Shown piece by piece: positions 24,368-32,503 of a stretch of 64,000 nt of DNA. The translations under genes and the position numbers were made by a program. Source of the stretch: Leptospira fainei serovar Hurstbridge str. BUT 6 (GTDB taxonomy: Bacteria > Spirochaetota > Leptospiria > Leptospirales > Leptospiraceae); NCBI RefSeq assembly GCF_000306235.2, contig NZ_AKWZ02000003.1, positions 124,001 through 188,000 of the forward strand, in the 5' to 3' direction. The notes under the pieces were generated by a model, which saw only the letters and a list, made by a program, of their open reading frames with translations, made no database searches and had not been told where the DNA came from. Numbering within the stretch: position 1 is the stretch's first letter; each line of letters starts with the position of its first letter.

Positions 24368-24649
24368 CTAAACGAATATTTCCACCGGTATTTCGAATAT
24401 TTCCGCTAGCTTTCGAGCGAGATTCTTCCCGATCGTCAATTTTCCTTTTTCGATGGAAGTCACGTATTCGATTTCGACTCCCCCTAATTTCTCCGCCAGA
24501 TCTTTGCGTGAATATCCGTGTATTTTTCGTAAAAACCGAACAACGATTCCCGGCTTCCAGTTTGCCGAGTTACGATTCAATCTAGTCGGATTATTTTCTT
24601 CCCATTCGAGCAATTCTTCAGTTTCCATACTAGTTTTCCGTCCTGTCAT
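24368..24649 (-). CDS. XRE-family helix-turn-helix protein
   Basis: A 93-residue small DNA-binding protein. The helix-turn-helix spans ~33-90: PGIVVRFLRKIHGYSRKDLAEKLG, then YVTSIEKGKLTIGKNLARKLAEIFEIP, a standard Cro/C1-like domain. An acidic N-terminal segment (METEELLEWEENNP) precedes it. The ATG at 24628, eight bases after a GGA, is a possible shorter start. It resembles stand-alone XRE regulators found near toxin-antitoxin or phage genes, but no toxin is visible on either side. Confidence 0.85.
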   Translation of the reverse strand: MTGRKTSMETEELLEWEENNPTRLNRNSANWKPGIVVRFLRKIHGYSRKDLAEKLGGVEIEYVTSIEKGKLTIGKNLARKLAEIFEIPVEIFV

Positions 24650-24894
24650 TGTTAGTATTATTTAACTTGTTTCGGTCGAAAACGTATTACAGATCGGCTA
24701 CATTCGGATATGAATTCTTCGCTTATGTAAACCGATTTGTTCCGGCCCGTTTATCGTTCGTTCCTAGTCAGAGGATTTGTATCAGAAAAACGTTGATTTA
24801 GGAATATTACTCATATCCTTTTTAGCGAAGGAACTCTTCGAAAAAAAATCACTCTTTTTCGTCTGGAACCTGAATCTGGAGTTGGTACAATAAA

Positions 24895-25161
24895 ATGAAT
24901 TGGTATATTCGAATTGCGATAGTGCTGTTGTTCTTATTGTTTATATCGTGCAATAACAATACGAACAACTTGTACGGAACGGGAAAAAACAATCATAATA
25001 AGGATAATAATTGTAAGGAAGCATCCGCATTGTATTTAGCATGCTTAAATGCAAACGGTGGAGCCGCCTACGCAGCAAACTGTAATACGCAATACCTCGT
25101 AGTTCTGGGAGCCTGTAGCGGCGGATCCGGTTCAGGCGGCGGAGGTGGGGGCGGGTACTAA
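24895..25161 (+). CDS. Small lipoprotein with poly-Gly tail
   Basis: An 88-residue predicted lipoprotein: MNWYIRIAIVLLFLLFISC gives Cys19 in an FISC lipobox. The mature part is Asn/Lys-rich at first (CNNNTNNLYGTGKNNHNK), has four more cysteines (NCKEASALYLACLNANG...NCNTQYLVVLGAC) that could form two disulfides, and ends in a Gly/Ser run. The Cys spacing is like small disulfide-stabilised exported peptides. The stop codon lies in the loop of an intrinsic terminator. Function unknown. Confidence 0.65.
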   Translation: MNWYIRIAIVLLFLLFISCNNNTNNLYGTGKNNHNKDNNCKEASALYLACLNANGGAAYAANCNTQYLVVLGACSGGSGSGGGGGGGY

Positions 25162-25170
25162 CCCGCTTTT
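25151..25170 (+). terminator. Intrinsic terminator overlapping the lipoprotein stop
   Basis: The stem GCGGGT (25151-25156) / ACCCGC (25161-25166) has a 4-base ACTA loop and is followed immediately by TTTT. The TAA stop of the small lipoprotein gene spans the loop and the first base of the second arm. The convergent acyltransferase gene ends two bases further on. Confidence 0.75.
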
Positions 25171-26170
25171 ATTGAATGGAGTTTTTGATTTCAACGCCCC
25201 ATTCTTTGAGATTCGTAAGAACGAATTGTAGTAGAATTTCCTGATTTTTTCTAGCATCGGTGGCTACGGAAAGGGGAGGGCCGAACTTCATGTGAATCAT
25301 TCGATTCCTGACCAGGCTACCGATATCCTTTAACAATTTTCCGTTTTGCCAAAAGTCCGTTTTTACGGCAAAGGGGACGACTGGTACTCCGGCTCTTGAC
25401 GCAAGTTTTACCGCGATCGAATTGAATTCGCTCGGATCGAAGGTCCTCGTTCGAGTACTCTGCGGGAATACGACGATAGAAGTTCCCCCCTTGAGGATAG
25501 CAGTTCCTTGCTCCAACACTTTCACAAGATCCTCACGCGGATTCGTACGTCCGACAGCTATCGGATTTCGAGATCGCATGATCGGACCGAAAACTTTTCC
25601 GTTCACAAGACTTTCCTTAACAACGTAGGTTATGGGTCGATGGGCCACTAAGAAGTAAGGAAAGACGAACGTCTCCAAGACACTCATATGATTCCCGGCA
25701 AACACGACCGGACCTTGAGGAGAGATAACGTGTTCCAGGCCCTCGATTTTAAATTTTCCTTCGCATCCTTCGATTACGTCCAGGATTCTACCGGAGGATT
25801 CCAGCCAAACTTCGTCGGTATATTCGTTTTTTAAACATTGCTTCCGGCTGGCAAAAATCTCGCTGAAATATCCGATCAGAAAAGCGAGATCACTGCGAAA
25901 TAAAACCCGGTCTAAAAGAGATCTCTTACGATCGAGAGGCGTTTCATATCGAATCGTTACCCCTTCTTGTAGTCGGATAGGAGAACCCAGAGTATCCCTA
26001 TCTAAATGAAAAACCCCGCTGCGAACCGCTTCATCGGGAATGGTTATCGTAGGTTTTTTAATTCTTGGTTCGAGAGAGAGGGTTGGTTTCATTCCTGGTT
26101 CGCTCCGGCAACTAACAGCAAAGGAAGTAGCGACGGATAGTATAATTTTCGAGGATTTCTGTGCCAGCAT
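25169..26170 (-). CDS. PlsC-like 1-acylglycerol-3-phosphate acyltransferase family protein
   Basis: A 333-residue membrane-associated acyltransferase. Motif I reads NHMSVLET, so the usual HX4D is HX4E, as in a recognised subgroup with NHMSTLET. Motif III is VVFPQSTRT in place of FPEGTRS, and RNPIAVGRTN is the motif II region. A GGGG site four to five bases before the ATG supports the start; Met27 is an alternative. The reaction would be acyl transfer to a lysophospholipid or similar acceptor at the inner membrane. Convergent with the small lipoprotein and downstream of leuD on the same strand, but separated from it by a terminator-like hairpin. Confidence 0.85.
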   Translation of the reverse strand: MLAQKSSKIILSVATSFAVSCRSEPGMKPTLSLEPRIKKPTITIPDEAVRSGVFHLDRDTLGSPIRLQEGVTIRYETPLDRKRSLLDRVLFRSDLAFLIGYFSEIFASRKQCLKNEYTDEVWLESSGRILDVIEGCEGKFKIEGLEHVISPQGPVVFAGNHMSVLETFVFPYFLVAHRPITYVVKESLVNGKVFGPIMRSRNPIAVGRTNPREDLVKVLEQGTAILKGGTSIVVFPQSTRTRTFDPSEFNSIAVKLASRAGVPVVPFAVKTDFWQNGKLLKDIGSLVRNRMIHMKFGPPLSVATDARKNQEILLQFVLTNLKEWGVEIKNSIQ

Positions 26171-26209
26171 TAATTCCCCGATCTTCTTGTGAGAAAAAAC
26201 AATAAAAAA

Positions 26210-26250
26210 ATGAGGAGAGAAACCGAACTTTGTTAGATTTTGCTCCTCAT
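26210..26250 (-). terminator. Intrinsic terminator of the leuCD operon
   Basis: On the minus strand ATGAGGAG (26250-26243) pairs with CTCCTCAT (26217-26210) across a 25-base loop. It is followed by a run of seven T, then ATTG and six more T. It lies about 30 bases after the leuD stop. The loop is long, but the U-tract is strong. Confidence 0.6.
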
Positions 26251-26279
26251 TGATACATTCCTGTAGGAGGAAAAGATTT

Positions 26280-26900
26280 TTAACGGAAAGGCGTTAAATA
26301 GGAACGTTCCCGAAAATACCGATCCGCAAACTCTGAAAGACGCTCGGAGTCTTTTAAAGTTAAGTCAACATCGTCCCACCCGTTTCGAATCCTCTGCACC
26401 GAATTTTCATCCAAAGAAAATGCAATCTCAGTATCGCCGAATCCGATTTTTCGTTCGTGAAGGTCGATCGTCGCGTTTGCTTTCGGAACAGATTCCACCC
26501 ATTTTTGTAACAGTGCAATCTCCCGCTCGGATAGTCTCACTAATGCGATCCCGTTTTTCGGACAATTAATGGAGAAAATATCCGCGAACGAAGACGCGAC
26601 AATCACTCGAATTCCGAAATCGGACAATGCCCAAGGCGCATGTTCTCTACTGGAGCCGCATCCGAAATTCGATCCGGTGAGTAGAATACTCGCCTTGACA
26701 TAATCAGGTTTATTTAATATGAATTCGCGGTTCTGAATCTCTCCATTCGAATCCAAATATCTCCAATCATGGAAAAGGTGTCGTCCGAAGCCTGTTCGTT
26801 CGATTTTCTTCATAAATTGCTTCGGCAGAATCTGGTCCGTATCGATATCTGCCCTATAAAGAGGCGCGATTATTCCCGTATGTTTTGTCCATGTTTTCAT
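26280..26900 (-). CDS. leuD: 3-isopropylmalate dehydratase small subunit
   Basis: A 206-residue swivelling-domain subunit of isopropylmalate isomerase. The ATG at 26900 gives [29 protein letters not shown], the conserved N-terminus with the D-T-D-Q-I-x-P motif. [20 protein letters not shown] is the substrate-binding signature. It overlaps the leuC stop by four bases (ATGA), so the subunits are coupled. With LeuC it converts 2-isopropylmalate to 3-isopropylmalate in leucine biosynthesis in the cytoplasm. Length is as expected for bacterial LeuD. Confidence 0.97.
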   Translation of the reverse strand: MKTWTKHTGIIAPLYRADIDTDQILPKQFMKKIERTGFGRHLFHDWRYLDSNGEIQNREFILNKPDYVKASILLTGSNFGCGSSREHAPWALSDFGIRVIVASSFADIFSINCPKNGIALVRLSEREIALLQKWVESVPKANATIDLHERKIGFGDTEIAFSLDENSVQRIRNGWDDVDLTLKDSERLSEFADRYFRERSYLTPFR

Positions 26901-28309
26901 ATTTCTTTCCACTCCCGAATGTCCGTAAATTTTCCGGTCACAGCCGCACCGACTGCCATCATCGGACTGACAAGATGTGTGCGTCCCCCTCGGCCTTGCC
27001 TTCCTTCGAAGTTTCGATTCGATGTGGAAGCACATCGTTCTCCCGATTCCAATACGTCGTCGTTCATCGCCAAGCAAAGGGAGCAACCGGGTTCCCTCCA
27101 TTCAAAACCAGCCGCTAAGAAAATTTGATCCAGACCTTCGAACTCGGCTTGACGCTTGACTCGACCGGAACCGGGAACTACGATCGCCTTCACGTTAGGA
27201 TGCACGGTTCTCCCTTTTGCCAAAGTCGCTGCGGCCCTAAGGTCTTCGATTCTGGAATTGGTACAAGATCCGATAAAAACTTTATCGATCCGGATTTCGT
27301 CGATTTTCGTTTCGGGAGTTAAACCCATATACTGAATCGCTTTCTCGGCAGTCTCCTTTAGATTCGTTTCCGCAAAGGAATTCGGATTCGGTACTATGTC
27401 CGAGATGGAGACCGTTTGAGACGGATTCGTTCCCCAAGTGACTTGCGGCTCAACTTGGGAAACATCCATCTCGACGATTTTGTCGAAGGCCTCCTCCGAA
27501 TCGGAATAGAGGGTTTTCCAATATTCCAACGCCTGAATGAACGCAGCACCTCTGGGGGAAAAATCCTTTCCATTCAGATATTCGAATGTTATTTCATCCG
27601 GAGCGATTAAGCCAGCGCGGGCCCCGGCTTCGATGCTCATATTGCAAAGAGTCATTCTCGCATCCATAGAAAGGTCTTTTATGACTTCTCCGGAATATTC
27701 TATAACATAACCTTGTCCGCCGTTCGTTCCTACTGTGCCGATCAAGGTTAGCGCGATATCCTTCGAAGTTATGCCTCTTCTAAGTTTACCGTTCAGTTTT
27801 ACCAACATTGATTTTGCCTTACTTTGCCTCAAAGTTTGTGTGGCTAAGACATGCTCCACCTCGCTGGTTCCGATACCGAAAGCCAGCGCTCCGAATGCTC
27901 CGTGAGTCGCCGTATGAGAATCTCCGCAAACGACTAAGGTTCCGGGTAATGTGAAGCCGAGCTCCGGAGCAAGAACATGAACGATGCCTTGGTCCGGATT
28001 CTCCCAGCCGTACAGTTCGATTCCGAACTCTCGGCAGTTTCGTTCGATCGTATCCATTTGAATTCTCGAAACCGAGCCGGCAGCATTCTTATTACTTCTG
28101 TCTTTAGTGGAAATATTATGGTCGATCACCGCAAGGGTTAACTTCGGATATTTCACGTTTCTTCTCTTGTTGCGCAACGCTTCGAACGCTTGTGCGGATG
28201 TCACTTCGTGCAGCAAATGTCTGTCCACAAAAAGTAAGGCTTCATTTCCTTGTCCGGAAACAATCAGGTGGTGTTCCCAAATTTTATCATATAGGGTTCT
28301 GGGGTTCAT
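26897..28309 (-). CDS. leuC: 3-isopropylmalate dehydratase large subunit
   Basis: A 470-residue aconitase-family subunit. The ATG at 28309, behind GGGAGG, gives [16 protein letters not shown]; 16 upstream in-frame codons are not part of the family. The three Fe-S cluster cysteines are present in [14 protein letters not shown] and [11 protein letters not shown]. Other markers are [28 protein letters not shown] and [12 protein letters not shown]. It pairs with LeuD for the second step of leucine biosynthesis. A LysR gene diverges from it 106 bases away and is the natural candidate regulator. Confidence 0.97.
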   Translation of the reverse strand: MNPRTLYDKIWEHHLIVSGQGNEALLFVDRHLLHEVTSAQAFEALRNKRRNVKYPKLTLAVIDHNISTKDRSNKNAAGSVSRIQMDTIERNCREFGIELYGWENPDQGIVHVLAPELGFTLPGTLVVCGDSHTATHGAFGALAFGIGTSEVEHVLATQTLRQSKAKSMLVKLNGKLRRGITSKDIALTLIGTVGTNGGQGYVIEYSGEVIKDLSMDARMTLCNMSIEAGARAGLIAPDEITFEYLNGKDFSPRGAAFIQALEYWKTLYSDSEEAFDKIVEMDVSQVEPQVTWGTNPSQTVSISDIVPNPNSFAETNLKETAEKAIQYMGLTPETKIDEIRIDKVFIGSCTNSRIEDLRAAATLAKGRTVHPNVKAIVVPGSGRVKRQAEFEGLDQIFLAAGFEWREPGCSLCLAMNDDVLESGERCASTSNRNFEGRQGRGGRTHLVSPMMAVGAAVTGKFTDIREWKEI

Positions 28310-28328
28310 TTTTTCCTCCCACGTTCGA

Positions 28329-28357
28329 ATAGTATCGATATTCATAATATAATGCAA
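28329..28357 (-). promoter_or_regulatory. Candidate leuCD promoter
   Basis: On the minus strand TTGCAT (28357-28352) and TACTAT (28334-28329) are separated by 17 bases. This would start transcription about 12 bases before the leuC Shine-Dalgarno. The opposite strand has TTGACA at 28372-28377 for the lysR gene, with TATATG 16 bases later. The two promoters would be back to back in the 106-base gap, as usual for LysR-controlled operons. Confidence 0.4.
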
Positions 28358-28415
28358 ATAAATATGATTTATTGACAGTATAAGTAAAAGTTATATATGT
28401 GCGAGTGAGGTTTTT

Positions 28416-29300
28416 ATGGAATTTAGGCAGATTCGTTATTTCTTGGAAATCGTCAAAATCGGGACCTTTCAACGGGCGGCAGAAGGGCTTGGCTTAACCC
28501 AACCCGCCTTATCTAGGCAAATCGCTCTGCTTGAGAGGGAGATCGGAAAACCCCTTATGGAACGAGGTTCGAGAGAGATTAGCCTTACGCACGAAGGGGA
28601 GATTTTTCTAGGCTACGCCGATAGAATGAATGCTCTATGGGAAGAACTTAAGGACGGAATGAAAGAACCCGGCAAGGAATTATCGGGAACATTTTCGATC
28701 TCGGCGGGAGGTACGGTGTCGGCTTGGATTTTGCCGAAAATACTTAAAAAAATTATGATGGATCATCCGGGACTCGTCTTATCGGTCAGAGAGGGAGACG
28801 CGCAGGAAACGAAAGAAGCCCTACTTAGAGGGGAAGTGGATTTAGGTATTCTTACCGGACCTGTCGCGGAACACGGTTTGGTGGAACGGGAATTTCTTTC
28901 GGATCGAATCATCCCGGTGGCCTCTAAAGAACACGAGATTTTCAAAAGAAAAAAAATTCGACTAAGCGATCTAAACGAAACTTCGTTCGTTTTTTTTCAT
29001 CCGGCATCGGCAGTGAGAAGGGCAGTCGAGAAGAAAATTAAAACCTTAGGTAAGAGTTTTAGGCCGCGTATTTCCATGGAACTTCGGAGCGTGGAATCGG
29101 TAATAAAATCCCTGGAGGCCGGATTGGGAATCGGATTTCTATCGGAATATTCTCTTAACGATCGCTTGCGAAAGATCGATTTACCGGAATTAGCGGCAGA
29201 GAGAAAATTTTTTCTCTGCCATCGTAAATTCATTCGGCCGGGTCTTGCCTTACTGATGGAAGAGATCGCGGCCGCTGCATCCGGTTTTACGACCGAATGA
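28416..29300 (+). CDS. LysR-family transcriptional regulator, divergent from leuCD
   Basis: A 294-residue LysR regulator with GTGAGG six bases before the ATG. The N-terminal winged HTH is complete (MEFRQIRYFLEIVKIGTFQRAAEGLGLTQPALSRQIALLEREIG). The effector-binding domain (~90-290) has the typical strands (GTFSISAGGTVSAWILPKIL; GEVDLGILTGPV; VIKSLEAGLGIGFLSEY). Its head-to-head position with leuCD suggests it senses a branched-chain precursor such as isopropylmalate, in the manner of LeuO/LeuB-type regulators, which is inference from context. Confidence 0.92.
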   Translation: MEFRQIRYFLEIVKIGTFQRAAEGLGLTQPALSRQIALLEREIGKPLMERGSREISLTHEGEIFLGYADRMNALWEELKDGMKEPGKELSGTFSISAGGTVSAWILPKILKKIMMDHPGLVLSVREGDAQETKEALLRGEVDLGILTGPVAEHGLVEREFLSDRIIPVASKEHEIFKRKKIRLSDLNETSFVFFHPASAVRRAVEKKIKTLGKSFRPRISMELRSVESVIKSLEAGLGIGFLSEYSLNDRLRKIDLPELAAERKFFLCHRKFIRPGLALLMEEIAAAASGFTTE

Positions 29301-29347
29301 TCATAACGAGCAATGAACTCGGTCACTCATTCGAAAAAAGGTCCGTA

Positions 29348-30346
29348 TCATTTGATGCCGGTCTTGGATAAAAAGGCCAATATCGATAATTCGATCGTTT
29401 CCTTATCTGTCGAGACGTGCTTGGAAGTGAGAACATGATGTCCTCTTTCAATAGCGACTTTAGAGTTCAGTGGGTTTGGGTGATCTCCTCCGAATTTAGA
29501 AAATGCTTCCAGCATTGCTGATACGCTAGCCACTTTATCCTGATGATCCGCATCTTTATAATAATATATTAATAGAGAAGGACTATGGATGTTCGCGAAT
29601 GTCTCGTTCGACGCAATGAATTTTTTGGCGTTTGAAATATGTTGTACTGACGATAAGTATTGATCTTTGTACCAATACTCGTAATATTTCTCGCCGATTC
29701 CGTCCCCTTCGACTCTAGGAGGAGACTTTCTGATTTTTCCGTTGATCATTTCCGCCAGAGAAGTGCCGCCGGGGAAATAAAACAATTTGGCGATCGGCGT
29801 CTTAAAATCGAAGAATGGGGATAATAAGATCAGCGCGTGAATTTTATCGGGGTACTTGGACGCTAGGTAGGTCGATATCAATCCCCCCATGCTGGTTCCG
29901 ACCAATACGATCTTATCACCCAGCTTATCCATCATCAGCAGACTCTCTTCGGCAGTTGTCAGATAGTCGCTAAAATCAGTATCTCTATGGTCTTCGTTGT
30001 TCGTCCCGTGGCCCGGCAAGCGAAGATAGTAAATATTGGCCTTGAGCTTTGCCGCTATTTTGTCCATCGATTCCTCTCCTTCCGCGCGAGAAGCTCCGAA
30101 TCCATGGACATATAGAATTGCCACTGGCGTTTTCCCTTGGGAGAAGCGAACTAGTTTTTCCTCGTTGCCGACACGACCGCCCTTGGTTTTGGTTTCTGCC
30201 AATTTGGTTCGATAGTAGGTATCGAAATCGGCGGGTAGAGCATGCTCTTTATACTGGTAAGAGGGAAGAGTCGCGTAATAAATACCGGTATATGCGGCCA
30301 CGATTATGAAAACGGAGGCCAAGGAAAATTTAATCGAACGTTTCAA
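29348..30346 (-). CDS. Membrane-anchored alpha/beta hydrolase
   Basis: A 332-residue serine hydrolase with one N-terminal membrane helix (FSLASVFIIVAAYTGIYYA). It starts with TTG, supported by GGAAG about six bases upstream. HG-x-G oxyanion motif HGFGAS (81-86), nucleophile elbow GTSMGG (Ser152) and a C-terminal His in RGHHVLTSKHV complete a plausible triad; LLIYYYKDADHQDKV holds the acid region. The layout is that of a monoacylglycerol-lipase-like/carboxylesterase hydrolase facing the periplasm. It lies 91 bases after crcB on the same strand. Confidence 0.85.
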   Translation of the reverse strand: MKRSIKFSLASVFIIVAAYTGIYYATLPSYQYKEHALPADFDTYYRTKLAETKTKGGRVGNEEKLVRFSQGKTPVAILYVHGFGASRAEGEESMDKIAAKLKANIYYLRLPGHGTNNEDHRDTDFSDYLTTAEESLLMMDKLGDKIVLVGTSMGGLISTYLASKYPDKIHALILLSPFFDFKTPIAKLFYFPGGTSLAEMINGKIRKSPPRVEGDGIGEKYYEYWYKDQYLSSVQHISNAKKFIASNETFANIHSPSLLIYYYKDADHQDKVASVSAMLEAFSKFGGDHPNPLNSKVAIERGHHVLTSKHVSTDKETIELSILAFLSKTGIK

Positions 30347-30437
30347 AGTTTCTTCCTGGAGAAATATGGTGCACGAAATTTATCTCTATACCTCGCTAAG
30401 GCAAGCGTTTTGCATCGGACTATTTGCCAATTATGAT

Positions 30438-30824
30438 TCAGAAATGTCGAGTAAGCGAACCTAGCCAAGTACCGAAGGCGGCAGCGAGAATGCAAAGGGT
30501 AAAACTTCCGAAAGAATACAGGAAAAATAAAGGGATTTGATTTGCCCGCAATAGCGCTAAAGATTCGTGGCTAAACGTCGAGAAAGTGGTGAATCCGCCG
30601 CAAAATCCCGATGCCAATAATATTCGCGCTTCGGGAGAAACGAAATTTCCCCGTTCGGAGATTGCATATATCAATCCGATTAAAACGCTGCCTATAATGT
30701 TTACGATGAATGTTCCGGTTGGAAACGTCGCGGCTCCGTGCCTTATCGCACTTATCTGAATTGTATAACGTAAAACGCTTCCGACTGCGCCGCCAATCGC
30801 AACTAGAAAGTATGATAGGAACAT
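30438..30824 (-). CDS. crcB: Fluoride ion channel CrcB/Fluc
   Basis: A 128-residue four-helix membrane protein. Family signatures are GGAVGSVLRYTIQ (helix 1), GTFIVNIIGSVLIGLIY with the pore-lining Asn (helix 2), and GFCGGFTTFSTFSHE, the helix-break and phenylalanine box. Fluc dimers export fluoride passively across the inner membrane. A single full-length copy is present, so it should form a homodimer. No fluoride riboswitch is recognisable in the 124 bases upstream, and no clear Shine-Dalgarno precedes the ATG. Confidence 0.95.
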   Translation of the reverse strand: MFLSYFLVAIGGAVGSVLRYTIQISAIRHGAATFPTGTFIVNIIGSVLIGLIYAISERGNFVSPEARILLASGFCGGFTTFSTFSHESLALLRANQIPLFFLYSFGSFTLCILAAAFGTWLGSLTRHF

Positions 30825-30948
30825 TTTAAGGAAACTACAGACGAGGACAAATCCGAAAAGAACTTTTTGTCAGATAAAATGCATGATCCTACATCCACAT
30901 TTGAACGGACGCATTCAATGCGGATATAGGATAGCGGGGACGAGAATG

Positions 30949-31587
30949 TCAATAGGCTAGAGTAAATCTCTTTCCGGTATGCTTAGGAGATTCTATCTCG
31001 TCCAAAAGAGCTAACGCATAATCTTCTGCTGAGATTTTACTATTCCCTTCTGCATCCAGTACTAGCTGATCTCCCCCCAATCGATATTTTCCTGTTCGTT
31101 CGCCCGGGGCTATCATAGCCGCAGGACTTAGGTACGTCCAATGATTGGAGGAGGAATTTTGGAAAACACGTAGAGCTTCTCTGTGGGCCAGCGCCGCCGA
31201 TTTATACGCTTCCGGGAACGTCGGAGTATCGACTAATTGTAAATTAGGAGCGATTTCCAGACTTCCCGCTCCCCCGACAAAGTAAAATAGCTTATTACCG
31301 GAGTTTGATGTTCCCTCTAAGATGGATTGGGCCGCTTCGCTTAACGTTGATGGATTTCCGCCTTTGTCCGGTCCGATAGCGCTGATAATGACGTCGGCAT
31401 ACTTGGCGAAGGTTTCCACTGATTTAGAATCCAGAATATTACCCGACTGCTTTGATAGTTTCGGATGCTCCAATTTTAGAGCCGAAGGATTTCGAGAAAC
31501 TGCGATCACTTCATGACCTCTGGAAAGCGCTTCGCCAACTATTCTTTGGCCGATCATCCCTGTGGCGCCGTACACGATTATTTTCAT
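30949..31587 (-). CDS. NAD(P)H-binding atypical SDR (NmrA/YwnB-like)
   Basis: A 212-residue reductase-like protein. The ATG at 31587 follows GGAGGG and gives MKIIVYGATGMIGQRIVGEAL, the GxxGxxG dinucleotide site; 13 codons of open frame upstream are not protein-like. VIAVSRNP follows the second strand and VIISAIGP the fourth. It lacks a clear YxxxK pair, as in NmrA/BVR-B-like atypical SDRs. Neighbouring Rrf2 regulator plus such an SDR is a common pair in bacteria (as ywnA/ywnB). A perfect 14-bp-arm palindrome in the upstream region points to tight regulation. Confidence 0.85.
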   Translation of the reverse strand: MKIIVYGATGMIGQRIVGEALSRGHEVIAVSRNPSALKLEHPKLSKQSGNILDSKSVETFAKYADVIISAIGPDKGGNPSTLSEAAQSILEGTSNSGNKLFYFVGGAGSLEIAPNLQLVDTPTFPEAYKSAALAHREALRVFQNSSSNHWTYLSPAAMIAPGERTGKYRLGGDQLVLDAEGNSKISAEDYALALLDEIESPKHTGKRFTLAY

Positions 31588-31624
31588 TCGTTCCCTCCGA
31601 AAGAAATTAGAACCTTTTAGCCAC

Positions 31625-31657
31625 AATTACTTGTAATATTATTTATTACAAGTAATT
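31625..31657. promoter_or_regulatory. 14-bp-arm palindromic operator upstream of the SDR gene
   Basis: Arms AATTACTTGTAATA (31625-31638) and TATTACAAGTAATT (31644-31657) are exact complements around TTATT. It lies 38-70 bases upstream of the SDR start, where a promoter is expected. The TTACTTGTAA half-site recurs as its complement. This looks like a dimer or double-dimer operator for the neighbouring Rrf2 regulator or a DUF24/HxlR-type one. No copy is seen upstream of the Rrf2 gene itself. Confidence 0.65.
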
Positions 31658-31873
31658 TCACAGGATTTAGGAGAGGGGATCCGCAAATCGATTTTATAAA
31701 ATCAGTTTTTTTCCCGTATGAATCCGTTATCCGGATAAATCGACATAAGGATCTATCATCGAGCGATATTAACGGAGGTATTTAGTTTAGGAGATTCTGT
31801 CTTCCTGCACAAAATTTAGAGGAGCAGACTGATTTAGATTTTAAGTCGAATTGAAGTTCGGGCGAGCGGAATC

Positions 31874-32305
31874 TCAGGCTCGTTTTTTACTTTCATCTTC
31901 TATATTGAGGAGAACGTCCGCTAAGGAAAAGTCATTCAATTTATCTTCTAAAGCTTTCTGGGCTTCTTGGAAAATCCCGACCAGAGCTCCTTGAATTTTT
32001 TTTCCTACAGGGCATTTTGGATTAGCGTGGGCATGGATGGAAAATAATTCTTCAGTCGATTCGACCGCCTTATACACTTCCAAAAGACGGATTTCCGCGG
32101 GAGTCTTAGCTAAGCTCGCGCCGGGAACGCCCTGACGTGTAACAACCAAGCCTGCCTTTTTTAGTTTTCCTAGGATTCCGCGCACGACGACCGGATTCGT
32201 TCCGATGCTGCTCGCCATTAATTGAGAAGTGAGTTCTCCCGAATTCTCCAACTCTATCAGTGATAAGACATGGATTGCGATGGAATATCTGCTTGGAATG
32301 GACAT
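31874..32305 (-). CDS. Rrf2-family transcriptional regulator
   Basis: A 143-residue winged-helix regulator: MSIPSRYSIAIHVLSLIEL, LTSQLMASSIGTNPVVVRGILGKLKKAGLVVT (recognition helix) and RQGVPGASLAKTPAEIRLLEVYKAVE wing. It has a single cysteine (NPKCPVGKKIQ) rather than the three of the Fe-S members IscR/NsrR. It therefore resembles the YwnA-like subgroup that may sense thiol-reactive compounds through one Cys. It is upstream of the SDR gene on the same strand; the 286-base gap between them holds the palindromic operator. Confidence 0.88.
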   Translation of the reverse strand: MSIPSRYSIAIHVLSLIELENSGELTSQLMASSIGTNPVVVRGILGKLKKAGLVVTRQGVPGASLAKTPAEIRLLEVYKAVESTEELFSIHAHANPKCPVGKKIQGALVGIFQEAQKALEDKLNDFSLADVLLNIEDESKKRA

Positions 32306-32503
32306 AGAACCGATTGCCTAATAGAAAGCCTGGCTTAAAACACTCAGAAAGCAAGGAGAATTTTAGCATAAAAAGGGAGCCGAATAGACGCAGTTCGCAT
32401 TATCTCTTTTTACCGGGAAAACTTTCATTTTGGATTTGCAAAGATAAGATAGGAAAAATATTATTTCTACTCGTTGTATCATTGTGCCAGGAGAATTCTG
32501 AAC

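Noticed and set aside
24368..24649. Antitoxin of a toxin-antitoxin pair
   Set aside because: The XRE protein has no small toxin-like gene on either side; neighbours are a hybrid kinase and a small lipoprotein on the other strand.
26901..27101. Longer leuD start inside leuC
   Set aside because: The upstream in-frame codons are the complement frame of the LeuC C-terminus; the conserved LeuD start is at 26900.
30825..30948. Fluoride riboswitch before crcB
   Set aside because: I looked for the conserved GGNGAUG-type pseudoknot elements and did not find them.
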